64,000 bases of DNA from Saprospira sp. CCB-QB6 (lineage in GTDB: Bacteria; Bacteroidota; Bacteroidia; Chitinophagales; Saprospiraceae), in assembly GCF_028464065.1 (NCBI RefSeq), contig NZ_CP116808.1, positions 2,001,501 to 2,065,500 of the forward strand, in the 5' to 3' direction. Under the pieces are notes generated by a model. It was not told where the DNA came from and made no database searches. It worked only from the letters and a program-made list of their open reading frames with translations. The translations under genes and the position numbers were made by a program. Shown piece after piece: positions 7,874-16,590 of the stretch. Positions within the stretch are counted from its first letter, which is position 1; every line of letters starts with the position of its first letter.

Positions 7874-8830
7874 TTAGTGGCGGTAGTGCCAGCTATCCTT
7901 ATTTTTATTAAAGGTAAAGGAGAGGCCCAGCTCATGGCTTTGGCCAAGTTGGTAGCTATATTGGCCAAAGGGCTGTGTAAAGGTGTAGCCGACTTGGACT
8001 TGGCGGTTGTATCGGAAGCTAAAGTGGGTGAGGAAGCTGCCATTACTTACATAATTGGCTGAAATGCCCAGCATATTGTTCCAGATATAGCGCAGGCCTA
8101 AGTTTATCTGCATAGGGGCGTTGGCGGCATATTTTACCCAAACAGAAGGAAAGAGGACCGAAGGGGTTTGTTTTTCCTTATGCAATGGGATTCTTCCGCC
8201 CATTTGGAGTTGAACATGTGTAGCTCTTTGAATAATAGAGAACTGATTTTGATTGGCTGTTTCAAATTTGCTTTGCAGTTGTAGCAATTGGTTGGCCGAG
8301 ACGCCAAAATAGACATTATCGCCAATGTAGAGCAGGCCAGCGCTAGCATCGGGCAGGATAAGCTGGTCCTTTTGGCCCAAATCGACGGGGTCGCCAGCAT
8401 CATTAAAGCTTAGTTTAGCGCCATCCAGCTCATATTGTTGGGCTGAAAGAGAGAGGCCCAGCGCAATGCGGTTTCGGCTAAACTTGGCGCGTTTATCCTC
8501 ATCGCCAATTTGGATTTGGTAGGCATAGCTAGCCGAAATAGCGGTATAGGCGCTAGGGCCAGTCTGATCGCGAAGAATATGGCCAGCTAGGCCCATATTT
8601 TTCTTTTCCAAAAACTGTCGGTAGCCTAGGGCAAAGGTTTGCGGGGCTTCCTCAATCTGTGTCCACTGTTGGCGATAGCTAGCACTTAGAATTTGCTGTC
8701 CATCCCAGCCCGCCATAGCGGGGTTGATCACAAAAGAGTTTTCGCTATACTCATTGAAAAGAGGTAGCTGTTGAGCCTGTAGAGAGTTGGTCAAGAAGGC
8801 CACTCCCAAGAAAAAATAAAGAAACTTCAT
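7874..8830 (-). CDS. PorP/SprF family type IX secretion outer-membrane protein
   Basis: 318 residues with an N-terminal signal peptide ending LQAQ. It opens with QLPLFNEYSENSFVINPAMAG, the hallmark of the PorP/SprF family, and continues as an outer-membrane beta-barrel with alternating aromatic strands. Family members work next to T9SS-exported, CHU_C-type proteins and are thought to anchor or help export them; SprF is needed for SprB in Flavobacterium. Exactly this partner type is encoded 11 bases upstream (8842-10134), so the two form a two-gene unit. Confidence 0.88.
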   Translation of the reverse strand: MKFLYFFLGVAFLTNSLQAQQLPLFNEYSENSFVINPAMAGWDGQQILSASYRQQWTQIEEAPQTFALGYRQFLEKKNMGLAGHILRDQTGPSAYTAISASYAYQIQIGDEDKRAKFSRNRIALGLSLSAQQYELDGAKLSFNDAGDPVDLGQKDQLILPDASAGLLYIGDNVYFGVSANQLLQLQSKFETANQNQFSIIQRATHVQLQMGGRIPLHKEKQTPSVLFPSVWVKYAANAPMQINLGLRYIWNNMLGISANYVSNGSFLTHFSFRYNRQVQVGYTFTQPFGQYSYQLGQSHELGLSFTFNKNKDSWHYRH

Positions 8831-8841
8831 AGGAGTAGATT

Positions 8842-10134
8842 TTAGTTGCGAACAATAGTGACGGGGCCTGTAAGGCGGCCAAGGCTGCCCCCAAGGTTGA
8901 TCACATAATAATAGGTACCATCGGGCAGGCTTTGTCCGCCAAATTTCCCGTTCCAGTTATTTTGGTAATCGTCTGATTCAAAAACGATATCGCCCCAGCG
9001 GTTAAAGACTTGGACCTGTCGTTTTTCTTGTAGGCTAATCAAATCAATGACCCAAAGGTCATTAATGCCGTCATCATTGGGGCTAAAAGCAGAAGGGACG
9101 ACAAACTCAAAGTCAGCCTGACAATTATAGACCGTATAGAAGGTATAATCGGTAAAATTGTCTAGCCCCTCTCGCAGGCTCAATTGGCCGTTAGAGTTGC
9201 CCAACCCGCCACTAATAAAGGGCTGGCAGTTGCCCGTATTATCCCAAGCGCCAATTTCCTCCATAGAGGGGGCCCCTCCCAAATCATTGGGCCAAGTCCC
9301 AATATAGCGGACAATTTGCTGTTCGTTGGCATTAAAGTCGGGCCCTAGCATGCCGCTATTCGATTGCAGTTGTAGGCTAAGGTCGCTGCCGCCCATTTGC
9401 TCTTCTCGGATTTCCCAAGTTCGGCCAACAGAGGCATCATTGCGCAGGGCCCCCATCTCGCCATTTTCATAGACATTGGCAAAGAGACGGACCCAATAGG
9501 CGTCTACCTCGCCTTGGTTGCTAATTTGCGCGGGACTATATTCGCCAGCGGCTAGACCTAAGGGGAAATCTTTGCTTTCGCCATGACCTAGGCCCTCAAT
9601 AATGAGGAAGTCGCCATCGGTAGAGCCTGCAATGCCTTGACTCACCACAAAGCTGTTATCGCCATAGCTCCGTAGACTAGGGGCTTGGCCATTATCGCCC
9701 AAACGCAGGTTTTGCCCATCCAAAAAGAGCAAGCCCGCCTGAAGGTCGAGTTGTTGGCGCACATGGGCATCTTCTCCCAATAAATAGAGGCCATCGTTAT
9801 TGTTGAGCATTAATTTGGGCAAAGAGGCCGAGGCCGCCGCCAATTGTTGGCTCTGCTGTTGGTTATAAAGTGTATTGGGCTGAATAAACTGTATTTCGCC
9901 CTCTCCGGGCAGTTGAGCAGCAGGACCCTGCTGCCAGTTTTGGCCATAAAACTGCAGCTCTCCCTGAGCCGCAGAATGCAATTGCCCATCTAGTTGCATA
10001 TTGCCAAAAACGGCCATTTTATCTGCCGAACCAATACTCATCTGGGCATTATCCGCCACATAAATGGCCTCTTGTGCCCAAATTGCAGCCGGCAGGCTCA
10101 ATAAGGCCGAAAAAAGATAAGATCGTAATCGCAT
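8842..10134 (-). CDS. T9SS cell-surface protein with gliding-motility C-terminal (CHU_C) domain
   Basis: 430 residues. Signal peptide (residues 1-21, ending IWAQ). The central part is a beta-rich surface region with many Asn/Gly/Gln. The last ~90 residues (FVVPSAFSPNDDGINDLW ... VQVFNRWGDIVFES ... LPDGTYYYVINLGG ... GPVTIVRN) are a type-B T9SS sorting domain of the CHU_C/gliding-motility type. The protein should be exported by T9SS and attached to the outer surface. It sits directly upstream of a PorP/SprF gene, the usual partner. A hairpin at 10148-10180 lies in its leader. Confidence 0.88.
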   Translation of the reverse strand: MRLRSYLFSALLSLPAAIWAQEAIYVADNAQMSIGSADKMAVFGNMQLDGQLHSAAQGELQFYGQNWQQGPAAQLPGEGEIQFIQPNTLYNQQQSQQLAAASASLPKLMLNNNDGLYLLGEDAHVRQQLDLQAGLLFLDGQNLRLGDNGQAPSLRSYGDNSFVVSQGIAGSTDGDFLIIEGLGHGESKDFPLGLAAGEYSPAQISNQGEVDAYWVRLFANVYENGEMGALRNDASVGRTWEIREEQMGGSDLSLQLQSNSGMLGPDFNANEQQIVRYIGTWPNDLGGAPSMEEIGAWDNTGNCQPFISGGLGNSNGQLSLREGLDNFTDYTFYTVYNCQADFEFVVPSAFSPNDDGINDLWVIDLISLQEKRQVQVFNRWGDIVFESDDYQNNWNGKFGGQSLPDGTYYYVINLGGSLGRLTGPVTIVRN

Positions 10135-10147
10135 ATCATTTTATCTT

Positions 10148-10180
10148 AAAAAGGGGGATGAATCTATACTCAGCCCCCTT
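10148..10180 (-). terminator. Hairpin between the S74 gene and the CHU_C/PorP pair
   Basis: On the minus strand GGGGG and CCCCC, flanked by AA/TT, enclose a 16-base loop and are followed by five T residues, 14 bases before the CHU_C start. It can end transcripts coming from the S74 gene or act as an attenuator for the pair. Confidence 0.55.
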
Positions 10181-10209
10181 AGGTCTTAGAAAGAATAATC
10201 TCATTAAAG

Positions 10210-10507
10210 TTTTGGGGCGTTACTCCTTACAGTCGTCGAACTGCGGCTTGCAGCCTTGTTGTCCGCCTTCGGCGGGCGCTACGTTTACTCCCGTTGGTCG
10301 TCGAACTGTAGACTAAAGTCCTTGTTGTCGCAGCTCGCTGCTGTTTTGGGGCCTCCGCTGCGGCTTCGCCTTGCGGCGCTACGTTCCGCAGCTCGCTGTT
10401 CGCTCGGCCCTGCGCCGCCTTCGGCGGCTAGGTCTGCGGCTTCGCCGCACTGCTGCACATCGCTAGGCCAGGGCCCTTTTGGCCCTAGCGGGGGCTTGCC
10501 CCCGCTA
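10210..10507 (-). repeat. Dispersed multi-hairpin element, copy 4 (reverse, compound)
   Basis: The core (10343-10470) has hairpin 2 CGCCGCC-TTC-GGCGGC and a first hairpin GTCTGCGG-CTTC-GCCGCAC. A second partial tail unit (10210-10342) with TTTTGGGGC and GTCGTCGAACTG parts is joined at the GGGG end. On the head side a perfect 10-base stem TAGCGGGGGC-TT-GCCCCCGCTA (10486-10507) abuts the S74 stop codon. Confidence 0.8.
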
Positions 10508-10516
10508 GCTGAACCA

Positions 10517-12604
10517 CTACTTTTTGTCGTTGAGCAATTGCTCTAGGCGCTGCATACGCGCTTCCAAATCAGAAAGCTTTTTGCTTTGGGCCTCAATAGT
10601 AGCTGCTTGCTCATCAATAATGAGTTGTTGTTCTTTACTTACTTCAATCAAGATGGGAATCAAGCCCGTGTAGTTAACAAGGAAATGTCCTTGTTCACAT
10701 TTTTTGGCCAATTCAGGAGCTACAGCAGCTACTTCTTGGGCCATGATACCAATAGTAGGAACGGGCTTTTCTCCTTTGGCCAAATCGGCTTCTGATAATT
10801 TATGCTCATAACGGTAACCATTTAGTTGCATGAGCATAGAAACCGCATTAGTAATAGGTTGAATATTTTGTTTGAGATTGCGGTCTGAGGTCTGAAAATA
10901 TTGTCCACCAGTTTGCTCAATATAGGCTCTCTTGATATGGTTATCTTCTTCCCAGAACTGAATGAGATCGTTGTCACCGGGAGAGATCAAAATCAATTGG
11001 TCGCCATCAGTGAACATTCCCGTGTCTTCAAATGGGTTGGTTCCCCAGAATACCCCATTACCGAAACCAAAGCTGTCTCCATTCAAGTCAGAATCTCCAT
11101 GCTTAATTTCGGCAGCCAAAGGAAAGGCAGAAATTGCGTAGTGAGAACCAGCTGTAGTTGTGGTCCAAATAGAAGCAGTTGCAGCAGGTGATTGCCAGCT
11201 AGCCAAACCGTTGGCATCAGAGGTTAAAACGAGTCCTGCGGCGGCCCCTGTGCGCATGCGAATTTGGCCATCGACATCTAGGCGGGCTGTGGGAACTGTG
11301 GTGCCAAGTCCTAGGTCGCCAGCCTGAGTCAGTACCATGCGAGTGGCGGCTGTACGACCCGATGCAGTATTGATAAGATTGCCTAAGGCAAATTTGAGTT
11401 TATTTTGATCGCCTTCATCCATAAAAATAGAGGCATCTTCAGCTGCGGTGTTGGTATAGAAGCTATAGCCTGCCTGAGAGCTTCCGCCGCCATTCGCATT
11501 AACAAGGATACCTGCAAAGCCATTAGCGGTACTGTCACTAATTTCTACTGTAGACCAGTTTTCTGTACGGTTAGGGCCAATTGCCGTAAAGTAGGAGCTA
11601 GGCGATACATAGACTCTAGGCGTTCCATTGGTGCCAATTTGAAAGCCTGTGTTATCTGCTGTTCCCAGATAGTTGGAGCTATTGGTTCCTGTATTACCAT
11701 TTAGGCCCCAAGCAGTAGGCAAAGTGACCGTATTTCCTCCCGCAATGGAGAGGCTGTTCCCAGAAACAGAAAGCGTTTGGGCATCGGTATTGTCTAGGTA
11801 AGTACTAAGGTCAACCGAGTTAGCATTTTGGATAGAAAGGGTGTTTCCAGAAAGTGCGATAGTTTGGTTATCGGTATTATCTAGATAGGGCGTGAGGTCA
11901 ATGCTACCGCCATTAGAAACCGTAAGGGTATTTCCGCTAAGGGTAATTGTTTGGGCATCGGTATTGTCTAGATAAGGGCTAAGGTCGATGTTGTTTCCAT
12001 TAGAAATAGAGAGGGTGTTTCCTGTAAGGGTAACCGTTTGGTTATCGGTATTATCCAAATAAGGTGTAAGGTCTACCGAGTTAGCATTTTGGATAGAGAG
12101 TGTATTTCCCGTAATGCTAATAGTTTGTTGGTCATTATCGGCGTGGAGTGTAATTGTATTCCCGTTAGTAATGCTAATATCTTGGCCGTTGATACTTAAT
12201 GTTTGGGCATCGGTATTGTCTAGATAGGGCGTGAGATCAATGCTACCACCATTAGAGAGAGTGAGTGTATTTCCGCTAAGGGTAATTGTTTGGGCATCGG
12301 TATTATCCAAATAGGGTGTGAGATCTACCGAGTTAGCATTTTGGATAGAGAGTGTATTTCCGGCCAGGCTAAGGTTTTGGTTATCGCTACCAGCGGGTAG
12401 GGTAACGGCATTTCCGCCTGAGATAGAGAGCAGGCCATTGTTAAGTGTTAGCGTTTGAGCATCTTCAATAGTTAACCAGCTATTGGTCACAGTATTCCAA
12501 TATTGGAACTGATCGAGCTCAGCGTTGAAGATGAGGAGTGAGTTTGCATTTTGGGGGTCAAAGCCCGCTGCATTGCTAATTGCGTCTCGTTGAGCAGAGT
12601 TCAT
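10517..12604 (-). CDS. Peptidase S74 / endosialidase-chaperone surface protein with beta-repeat stalk (main frame)
   Basis: 695 residues from the first in-frame ATG. The N-terminal third is a stalk of about nine ~29-residue repeats such as DNTDAQTITLSGNTLTLSNG followed by SIDLTPYL. A globular middle follows. The C-terminal ~120 residues carry the intramolecular chaperone of endosialidase (S74): SDRNLKQNIQPI, NGYRYEHK, GIMAQEVAAVAPEL, then a coiled coil. In phage tail spikes this domain trimerises and cuts itself off; in Bacteroidota it occurs on surface proteins. The frame starts in mid-domain: 53 upstream codons, including a perfect signal peptide, lie in another frame (see 12605-12762), so the main frame as it stands has no export signal. 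Confidence 0.85.
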   Translation of the reverse strand: MNSAQRDAISNAAGFDPQNANSLLIFNAELDQFQYWNTVTNSWLTIEDAQTLTLNNGLLSISGGNAVTLPAGSDNQNLSLAGNTLSIQNANSVDLTPYLDNTDAQTITLSGNTLTLSNGGSIDLTPYLDNTDAQTLSINGQDISITNGNTITLHADNDQQTISITGNTLSIQNANSVDLTPYLDNTDNQTVTLTGNTLSISNGNNIDLSPYLDNTDAQTITLSGNTLTVSNGGSIDLTPYLDNTDNQTIALSGNTLSIQNANSVDLSTYLDNTDAQTLSVSGNSLSIAGGNTVTLPTAWGLNGNTGTNSSNYLGTADNTGFQIGTNGTPRVYVSPSSYFTAIGPNRTENWSTVEISDSTANGFAGILVNANGGGSSQAGYSFYTNTAAEDASIFMDEGDQNKLKFALGNLINTASGRTAATRMVLTQAGDLGLGTTVPTARLDVDGQIRMRTGAAAGLVLTSDANGLASWQSPAATASIWTTTTAGSHYAISAFPLAAEIKHGDSDLNGDSFGFGNGVFWGTNPFEDTGMFTDGDQLILISPGDNDLIQFWEEDNHIKRAYIEQTGGQYFQTSDRNLKQNIQPITNAVSMLMQLNGYRYEHKLSEADLAKGEKPVPTIGIMAQEVAAVAPELAKKCEQGHFLVNYTGLIPILIEVSKEQQLIIDEQAATIEAQSKKLSDLEARMQRLEQLLNDKK
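11750..12440 (-). repeat. ~87-base tandem repeats coding the stalk of the S74 protein
   Basis: About eight or nine units, each coding a peptide like LSGNTLTLSNGGSIDLTPYL flanked by DNTDAQT or DNTDNQT. Units alternate between two flavours (SIQNANSVDL and SNGGSIDL), which suggests duplication of pairs. Confidence 0.75.
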
Positions 12605-12762
12605 GCGAGGGATAAGAATACCCTTTTGTTGGCTTTCTAACTCGAGTAAAGAGCTTTGTTGAATGTTGTTGGGATTGGTACCAATTTTAACTTGAGCCTT
12701 GAGGGTTCCCCAGCAGAGACCTGCGGGGAGGAGAAGAGATAAGAGTAGTTTTTCGTTCTCAT
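12605..12762 (-). pseudogene. Signal peptide and first residues of the S74 protein, one base out of frame
   Basis: An ATG at 12760-12762 starts ATG AGA ACG, then a run of five A (12749-12753). With six A the frame would read MRTKKLLLSLLLPAGLCWGT and, further, LKAQVKIGTNPNNIQQSSLLE through to the methionine at 12604. This is a textbook signal peptide with an AQ cleavage site and the SLLELESQQKGILIPRM start seen in this class of surface proteins. With five A the ATG frame and the body are out of register by one base. No ATG exists in the body frame between a stop near 12778 and 12604. Full-length protein would be about 748 residues. Confidence 0.75.
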
Positions 12763-12802
12763 AGATTATTGATATTTATTGCTTTGCAGACTTTATTTTG
12801 GT

Positions 12803-12810
12803 CAAAAATA
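12803..12810 (-). promoter_or_regulatory. -7 box (TATTTTTG) upstream of the S74 signal-peptide start
   Basis: Fits TAnnTTTG on the minus strand, 41 bases before the ATG at 12762, which supports that ATG as the natural start. No good -33 box is seen. Confidence 0.35.
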
Positions 12811-12819
12811 GCTTCCGTT

Positions 12820-12852
12820 TTTTGTCATTAGTAATTCTGTTATATGACAAAA
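12820..12852. promoter_or_regulatory. 9-base inverted repeat, possible operator
   Basis: TTTTGTCAT (12820-12828) and ATGACAAAA (12844-12852) are exact inverted repeats 15 bases apart, just upstream of the S74 promoter box. The rest of the 12853-13086 gap is AT-rich without an ORF; it has one more short palindrome, TGCTTGC-GTA-GCAAGCA (12923-12940), followed by five T residues. Confidence 0.35.
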
Positions 12853-13086
12853 GGTAGACAAGGCAGACTTTTGTGAAATAATCTATGTTATGAATCTCCT
12901 TTTATGTTTAATTTGAAGTCGTTGCTTGCGTAGCAAGCATTTTTCAATAAGTCATGGTTGGGAGTTTTTGGGGAAAGCTAGATGCCCTATACTTTTTAAA
13001 TGAAAAGTTAATAGTTTGCTCATTAGTTAAGTAGTCTTGCCTGAATAAGCAGCTTAGGTTATTTGATAATATATACTAGGATGTAG

Positions 13087-13225
13087 AGGAGCGCAGCGAC
13101 TGGCTGAGGGGCTGTAGCAGGGCCGCCGAAGGCGGCAGACCAAAGGCCGAAGGCCTGCAGGGCCGAGCAGAACTGCGAGCTGCGCAATGGCCCGACCCGC
13201 CGCAGGGCGGGGCAGCCCCAAAAAA
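13087..13225 (+). repeat. Dispersed multi-hairpin element, copy 5 (forward)
   Basis: Head of the GGCTGAGGGGCTGTAGCAG type, hairpin 1 GGCCGCC-GAA-GGCGGC, hairpin 2 AAAGGCC-GAA-GGCCTG, tail of the second type ending GCAGCCCCAAAAA. It ends 47 bases before the sensor kinase start. Confidence 0.85.
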
Positions 13226-13272
13226 TTATTACAGCCATTTTCTTTTTATGATTTTCTAATCGAAGAGCAAGG

Positions 13273-15546
13273 ATGAAATCAATCTATATTGCCCTATTTC
13301 TGTTGTTTAGTTGTTCTTTTGAGGCGGGTTTAATGGCGCAAAAAGGTTTGGATAGCTTGTATCAGGAATATAATCAGCTGTCTTTTAGCTTAAAGGATCG
13401 AGAGCATAAGACTCAATTATTGGGACAGATTATCAATCAGGAAACCTATAGGCATCCTGCTCTGGCCCTTCGGCAAATTGACAGTTTAACGGCTATACAG
13501 TGTAAATATGGGAGTTTTCAGCAGTGCATGGATGCCAACTATCGAATTCGGGGAAGCTATTATGCGGCCTTGGGGCAAAAACTGCAGGCACTTAAATATT
13601 ATCGGACCTATATAGATTCGGCCGAGATTAGTAGTTGGAGTGGAGGCTACTTCCTTATAGATGTGGGCAATATTTATTATAATTTCAACTTAGATCCCTT
13701 GGCGCGGAAACTCTATGAGCGGGCCGAGAAAATTTTTAGGGAGGCGCAGCATCAAAAGGGCTTGTCTACTGTTTATGGCAACTATGGATTGTTGGCCTAT
13801 AAACAAGATAGTTTGCAGGCAGCCATCGCCTACACCAAGCAAGCCATTTATTATCAGTTGCAGGCCGATACGATTCCTATGCAGCTGGCCCATGCCTATA
13901 CTATTTTGGGAAAGATGTATGAGAAATCGGGGGACTATGAGAAGGCCGAAAAAGCGCTTAATAATGGTATTAAAACCTTTGAGAAGCATCAGGACATTAG
14001 CGAGTATCAACAGTTTAGAGCCTATCATTTAATAGCTTATGCCTACCTGATGGGAATTTATGAGAAGCAGGGCAAAAGCAAAAAGGTCCTTTATATTTTA
14101 GAGGACGTTTTGCCCCGTATGGAGCAAAAGACTATAGGGGTAGAAAATATCGATTACTATATCTCTATTGCGGATACGTATATGGAGGGAAACGACTTAG
14201 CGAAGGCCTATTTAAGTTTGCAGCAGGCGGAAAGTTTGTTGAAGGGAGAGGGGAGCAATTATTTGCGTCTGAGTCTAGATCAGGCCTGGGCCAAATACTA
14301 TCATCTTTCTGGGGAGGATAAGTTGGCGGCTAAAAAGTGGCAGGACAACTTCAATCAAATGAAGGAAATGCGCAAACAGGACAGCCACTCGCTTTCGCTG
14401 AGTGAGCTGTTGCTCCAACAGGAGAAAGATCATATGATCCAGCTGCAAAAGCAAGAGTTACAAAATGCAACGCAGCAAGGGTATTACTTCTTGGCCATTC
14501 TGCTAATTAGCTTGTTGGTTTTGCTGTTGACTAGTGTATTTCTTTGGAAAATCAAGACAAAAAATAAAATACTCAGCAATTACGCTCAAATTATTAGCCG
14601 ATCCAATGAGAATAAAAAAACCTTGTTGTCAGTGATTGGGCACGACCTCAGAACCCCCTTCAATTACTTGCTCCATCAAAGCCATATCTTGCTCGAGCGC
14701 TTCCAAAATGAGGAGGGGCTGGTCACTTATGCTGACTTACAACAGCTAGAGCAAAGTAGTAAGCAAATTTACCTGATGATGGAGGAGTTGCTCCAATGGG
14801 TTCGCTTAGAAGATCGAGACCTTAGCGCTCACTACCAAACAGAAAACCTGAGCCAGTTGCTCTTAGATGTGCTTGAGCAAGAAGATGACTTGCTCAAGCA
14901 ATCGGCCTTTAATCTAAATATTGAGTTGCCAAAAGCGATTTATCTAGAAACAGATGCTAATCTGCTCAAAATTATTTTCCGAAATATGCTGATGAATGCC
15001 GCTAAACATAGCCAGGCCCATGAGCAAATTCGCCTCAAGGCAGGCTTAGAGAATAATCAACTTCAGGTCGCTATCCAAAACCCAGGCTTATTACCTAGCC
15101 AAACGGTAGAGAATCTGCGCAAAGAAGAACAGCTCGAACGGGTGTTTAAGGGAGAAGGCCTTGGCCTGAGAATTATAAAGCAGCTAAGCCAACAACTAGG
15201 GCTAACATTTGAAATCAGTCAAGGCGAAAGAGGCTATGTGGCCGCTAGCCTTCGTTGGCCTCCTCACACGCCCATTAAGTTAGAAGAGGCGGCCCGTCAA
15301 GCGCATCAACTTGAAGACTCAAAAGAAACCTACTCTCCAAGGTTTTTAAGTACTTTACAGCAGCAAAATCTATTGCAATTCGAAATCTATGAGGCCCAAC
15401 CGCTCTATGCCGCTTTGCAAAAGGTACAACAAGAACAAGCCAATCCCGCCGATCAACGATTGTTTCAACTCTTGGAAGATGCCATCTATGAAGGAGACCG
15501 CCAAAAACTAGAAGAACTTTACGAAATTATTGAACATGCTCGCTAA
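13273..15546 (+). CDS. TPR-containing membrane sensor histidine kinase
   Basis: 757 residues. Signal peptide (1-22), then an extracytoplasmic TPR region (about 60-370), one membrane helix (about 403-425, GYYFLAILLISLLVLLLTSVFL), a HisKA dimerisation region with the phospho-acceptor H457 in VIGHDLRTPFNYLL, and a HATPase domain with N-box FRNMLMNAAKHS and G-box GEGLGLRIIKQL. The segment where DxGxG is expected reads VAIQNPGLLPS, so the D-box is degenerate. About 100 residues follow the HATPase domain and include a helical, Hpt-like-looking stretch near the end. It overlaps the response regulator gene by 17 bases, so the two are a co-translated pair. Confidence 0.88.
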   Translation: MKSIYIALFLLFSCSFEAGLMAQKGLDSLYQEYNQLSFSLKDREHKTQLLGQIINQETYRHPALALRQIDSLTAIQCKYGSFQQCMDANYRIRGSYYAALGQKLQALKYYRTYIDSAEISSWSGGYFLIDVGNIYYNFNLDPLARKLYERAEKIFREAQHQKGLSTVYGNYGLLAYKQDSLQAAIAYTKQAIYYQLQADTIPMQLAHAYTILGKMYEKSGDYEKAEKALNNGIKTFEKHQDISEYQQFRAYHLIAYAYLMGIYEKQGKSKKVLYILEDVLPRMEQKTIGVENIDYYISIADTYMEGNDLAKAYLSLQQAESLLKGEGSNYLRLSLDQAWAKYYHLSGEDKLAAKKWQDNFNQMKEMRKQDSHSLSLSELLLQQEKDHMIQLQKQELQNATQQGYYFLAILLISLLVLLLTSVFLWKIKTKNKILSNYAQIISRSNENKKTLLSVIGHDLRTPFNYLLHQSHILLERFQNEEGLVTYADLQQLEQSSKQIYLMMEELLQWVRLEDRDLSAHYQTENLSQLLLDVLEQEDDLLKQSAFNLNIELPKAIYLETDANLLKIIFRNMLMNAAKHSQAHEQIRLKAGLENNQLQVAIQNPGLLPSQTVENLRKEEQLERVFKGEGLGLRIIKQLSQQLGLTFEISQGERGYVAASLRWPPHTPIKLEEAARQAHQLEDSKETYSPRFLSTLQQQNLLQFEIYEAQPLYAALQKVQQEQANPADQRLFQLLEDAIYEGDRQKLEELYEIIEHAR

Positions 15547-16405
15547 TAACCATCAAATTCTTGCCGAAAAAACAATACTAATTGCTGAAGATGATCCCCG
15601 AAATCGGCGCGCAATTATTCAACTTTTTGCCAATTGGTCGCCAACTACCGAAATCCTAATGGCCCTAGATGGCCAACAGTGCCTAGATATCATGGCCCAA
15701 AGATCCGTAGACCTAATCTTACTCGATTGGGATATGCCCCGAATGAACGGCCTCGAATTGCTGCAAGAACTCCAAAAAGAAAAATATCTGCCCTATAAAA
15801 GTATTCCGATTGTGGTCTATACTGGTGCCATGACAGAAAGTCTGCATTTGGCCAAAGCACTAGAATACGGAGCCGTAGATTTTCTCAGAAAACCCGCTCC
15901 CCCTATCGAGTTGTTGGCCCGAATTAAGTCAATCCTCAAACAAAAAGAATGGCAACAACAAATGAAGGCCGCAGAGGCCGAAGTGAAAACCCTACAACTC
16001 AAGCAACTCCAAAAAGACTTACAACAGTCGCTGCTGGTGTTAGCCCACAAAAATGAGCTATTACTCCAACTGAAAACTAAAATAGAAGACCAGTCTATTC
16101 AACGCCCCCGCCTCCTACGCGAAGTTAATCAACTCATCGAGGCAGAGGATTATTGGCTGCCTTTCCTCCAACAGTTCCAACAAATGGAACCCGACTACCA
16201 ACAAAAGCTAATGCAAATTGCCCCAGATATCTCTCCCGCAGAACTTCGATTGGCTGTACTTATTCGGGCCGATCTCGATAGCAAAAGTATTGCTCAATTA
16301 CTCAATATTAGCCCGCATGGCGTGAAAAAAAGCCGTTATAGAATACGGAAAAAATTAAATTTAGCTACCCATGATAGCTTAGATAAGTACCTGAAAAATA
16401 TATAA
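15530..16405 (+). CDS. Response regulator with C-terminal LuxR-like HTH, partner of the TPR kinase
   Basis: 291 residues. REC domain about 14-135: acidic pair in ILIAEDDPRNRRA, phospho-acceptor aspartate in LILLDWDMPRMNG (about residue 65), conserved T in VVYTGA and K in FLRKPAPP. A coiled-coil linker follows (about 140-200). The end, SPAELRLAVLIRADLDSKSI plus AQLLNISPHGVKKSRYRIRKKL, is the HTH typical of Bacteroidota regulators linked to TPR kinases. Start is at 15530 or two codons later (15536). It ends with a terminator at 16533-16575. Target genes are unknown. Confidence 0.88.
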   Translation: MNMLANNHQILAEKTILIAEDDPRNRRAIIQLFANWSPTTEILMALDGQQCLDIMAQRSVDLILLDWDMPRMNGLELLQELQKEKYLPYKSIPIVVYTGAMTESLHLAKALEYGAVDFLRKPAPPIELLARIKSILKQKEWQQQMKAAEAEVKTLQLKQLQKDLQQSLLVLAHKNELLLQLKTKIEDQSIQRPRLLREVNQLIEAEDYWLPFLQQFQQMEPDYQQKLMQIAPDISPAELRLAVLIRADLDSKSIAQLLNISPHGVKKSRYRIRKKLNLATHDSLDKYLKNI

Positions 16406-16532
16406 CCTACTATTGTCCACTTCTTGTCTACTCCAGTTTTTTTGAAAGTGAACAAAAAGGACGGTTATTGTGCCTGACAATAATCCAATTAGCTTTTGCT
16501 ATGAGGATTAGGGTGTAGTGTAATTTTGCTTG

Positions 16533-16575
16533 GCATTATCTGTTTACAAAAGGGGCGGATAATGCTATTTTTTTG
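16533..16575 (+). terminator. Terminator of the sensor kinase-regulator pair
   Basis: GCATTATC and GATAATGC pair around a 17-base loop and are followed by TATTTTTTTG. A smaller hairpin TTATTGT-GCCTG-ACAATAA sits at 16465-16483. Confidence 0.65.
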
Positions 16576-16590
16576 CCCAAATAGAGCTGT

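Noticed and set aside
10210-10507. ORFs of 80-96 codons in the gap upstream of the CHU_C gene (10074-10546)
   Set aside because: Composition is that of the dispersed element (Ala/Arg/Pro/Ser-rich), without a domain or start context; similar ORFs arise from almost every copy.
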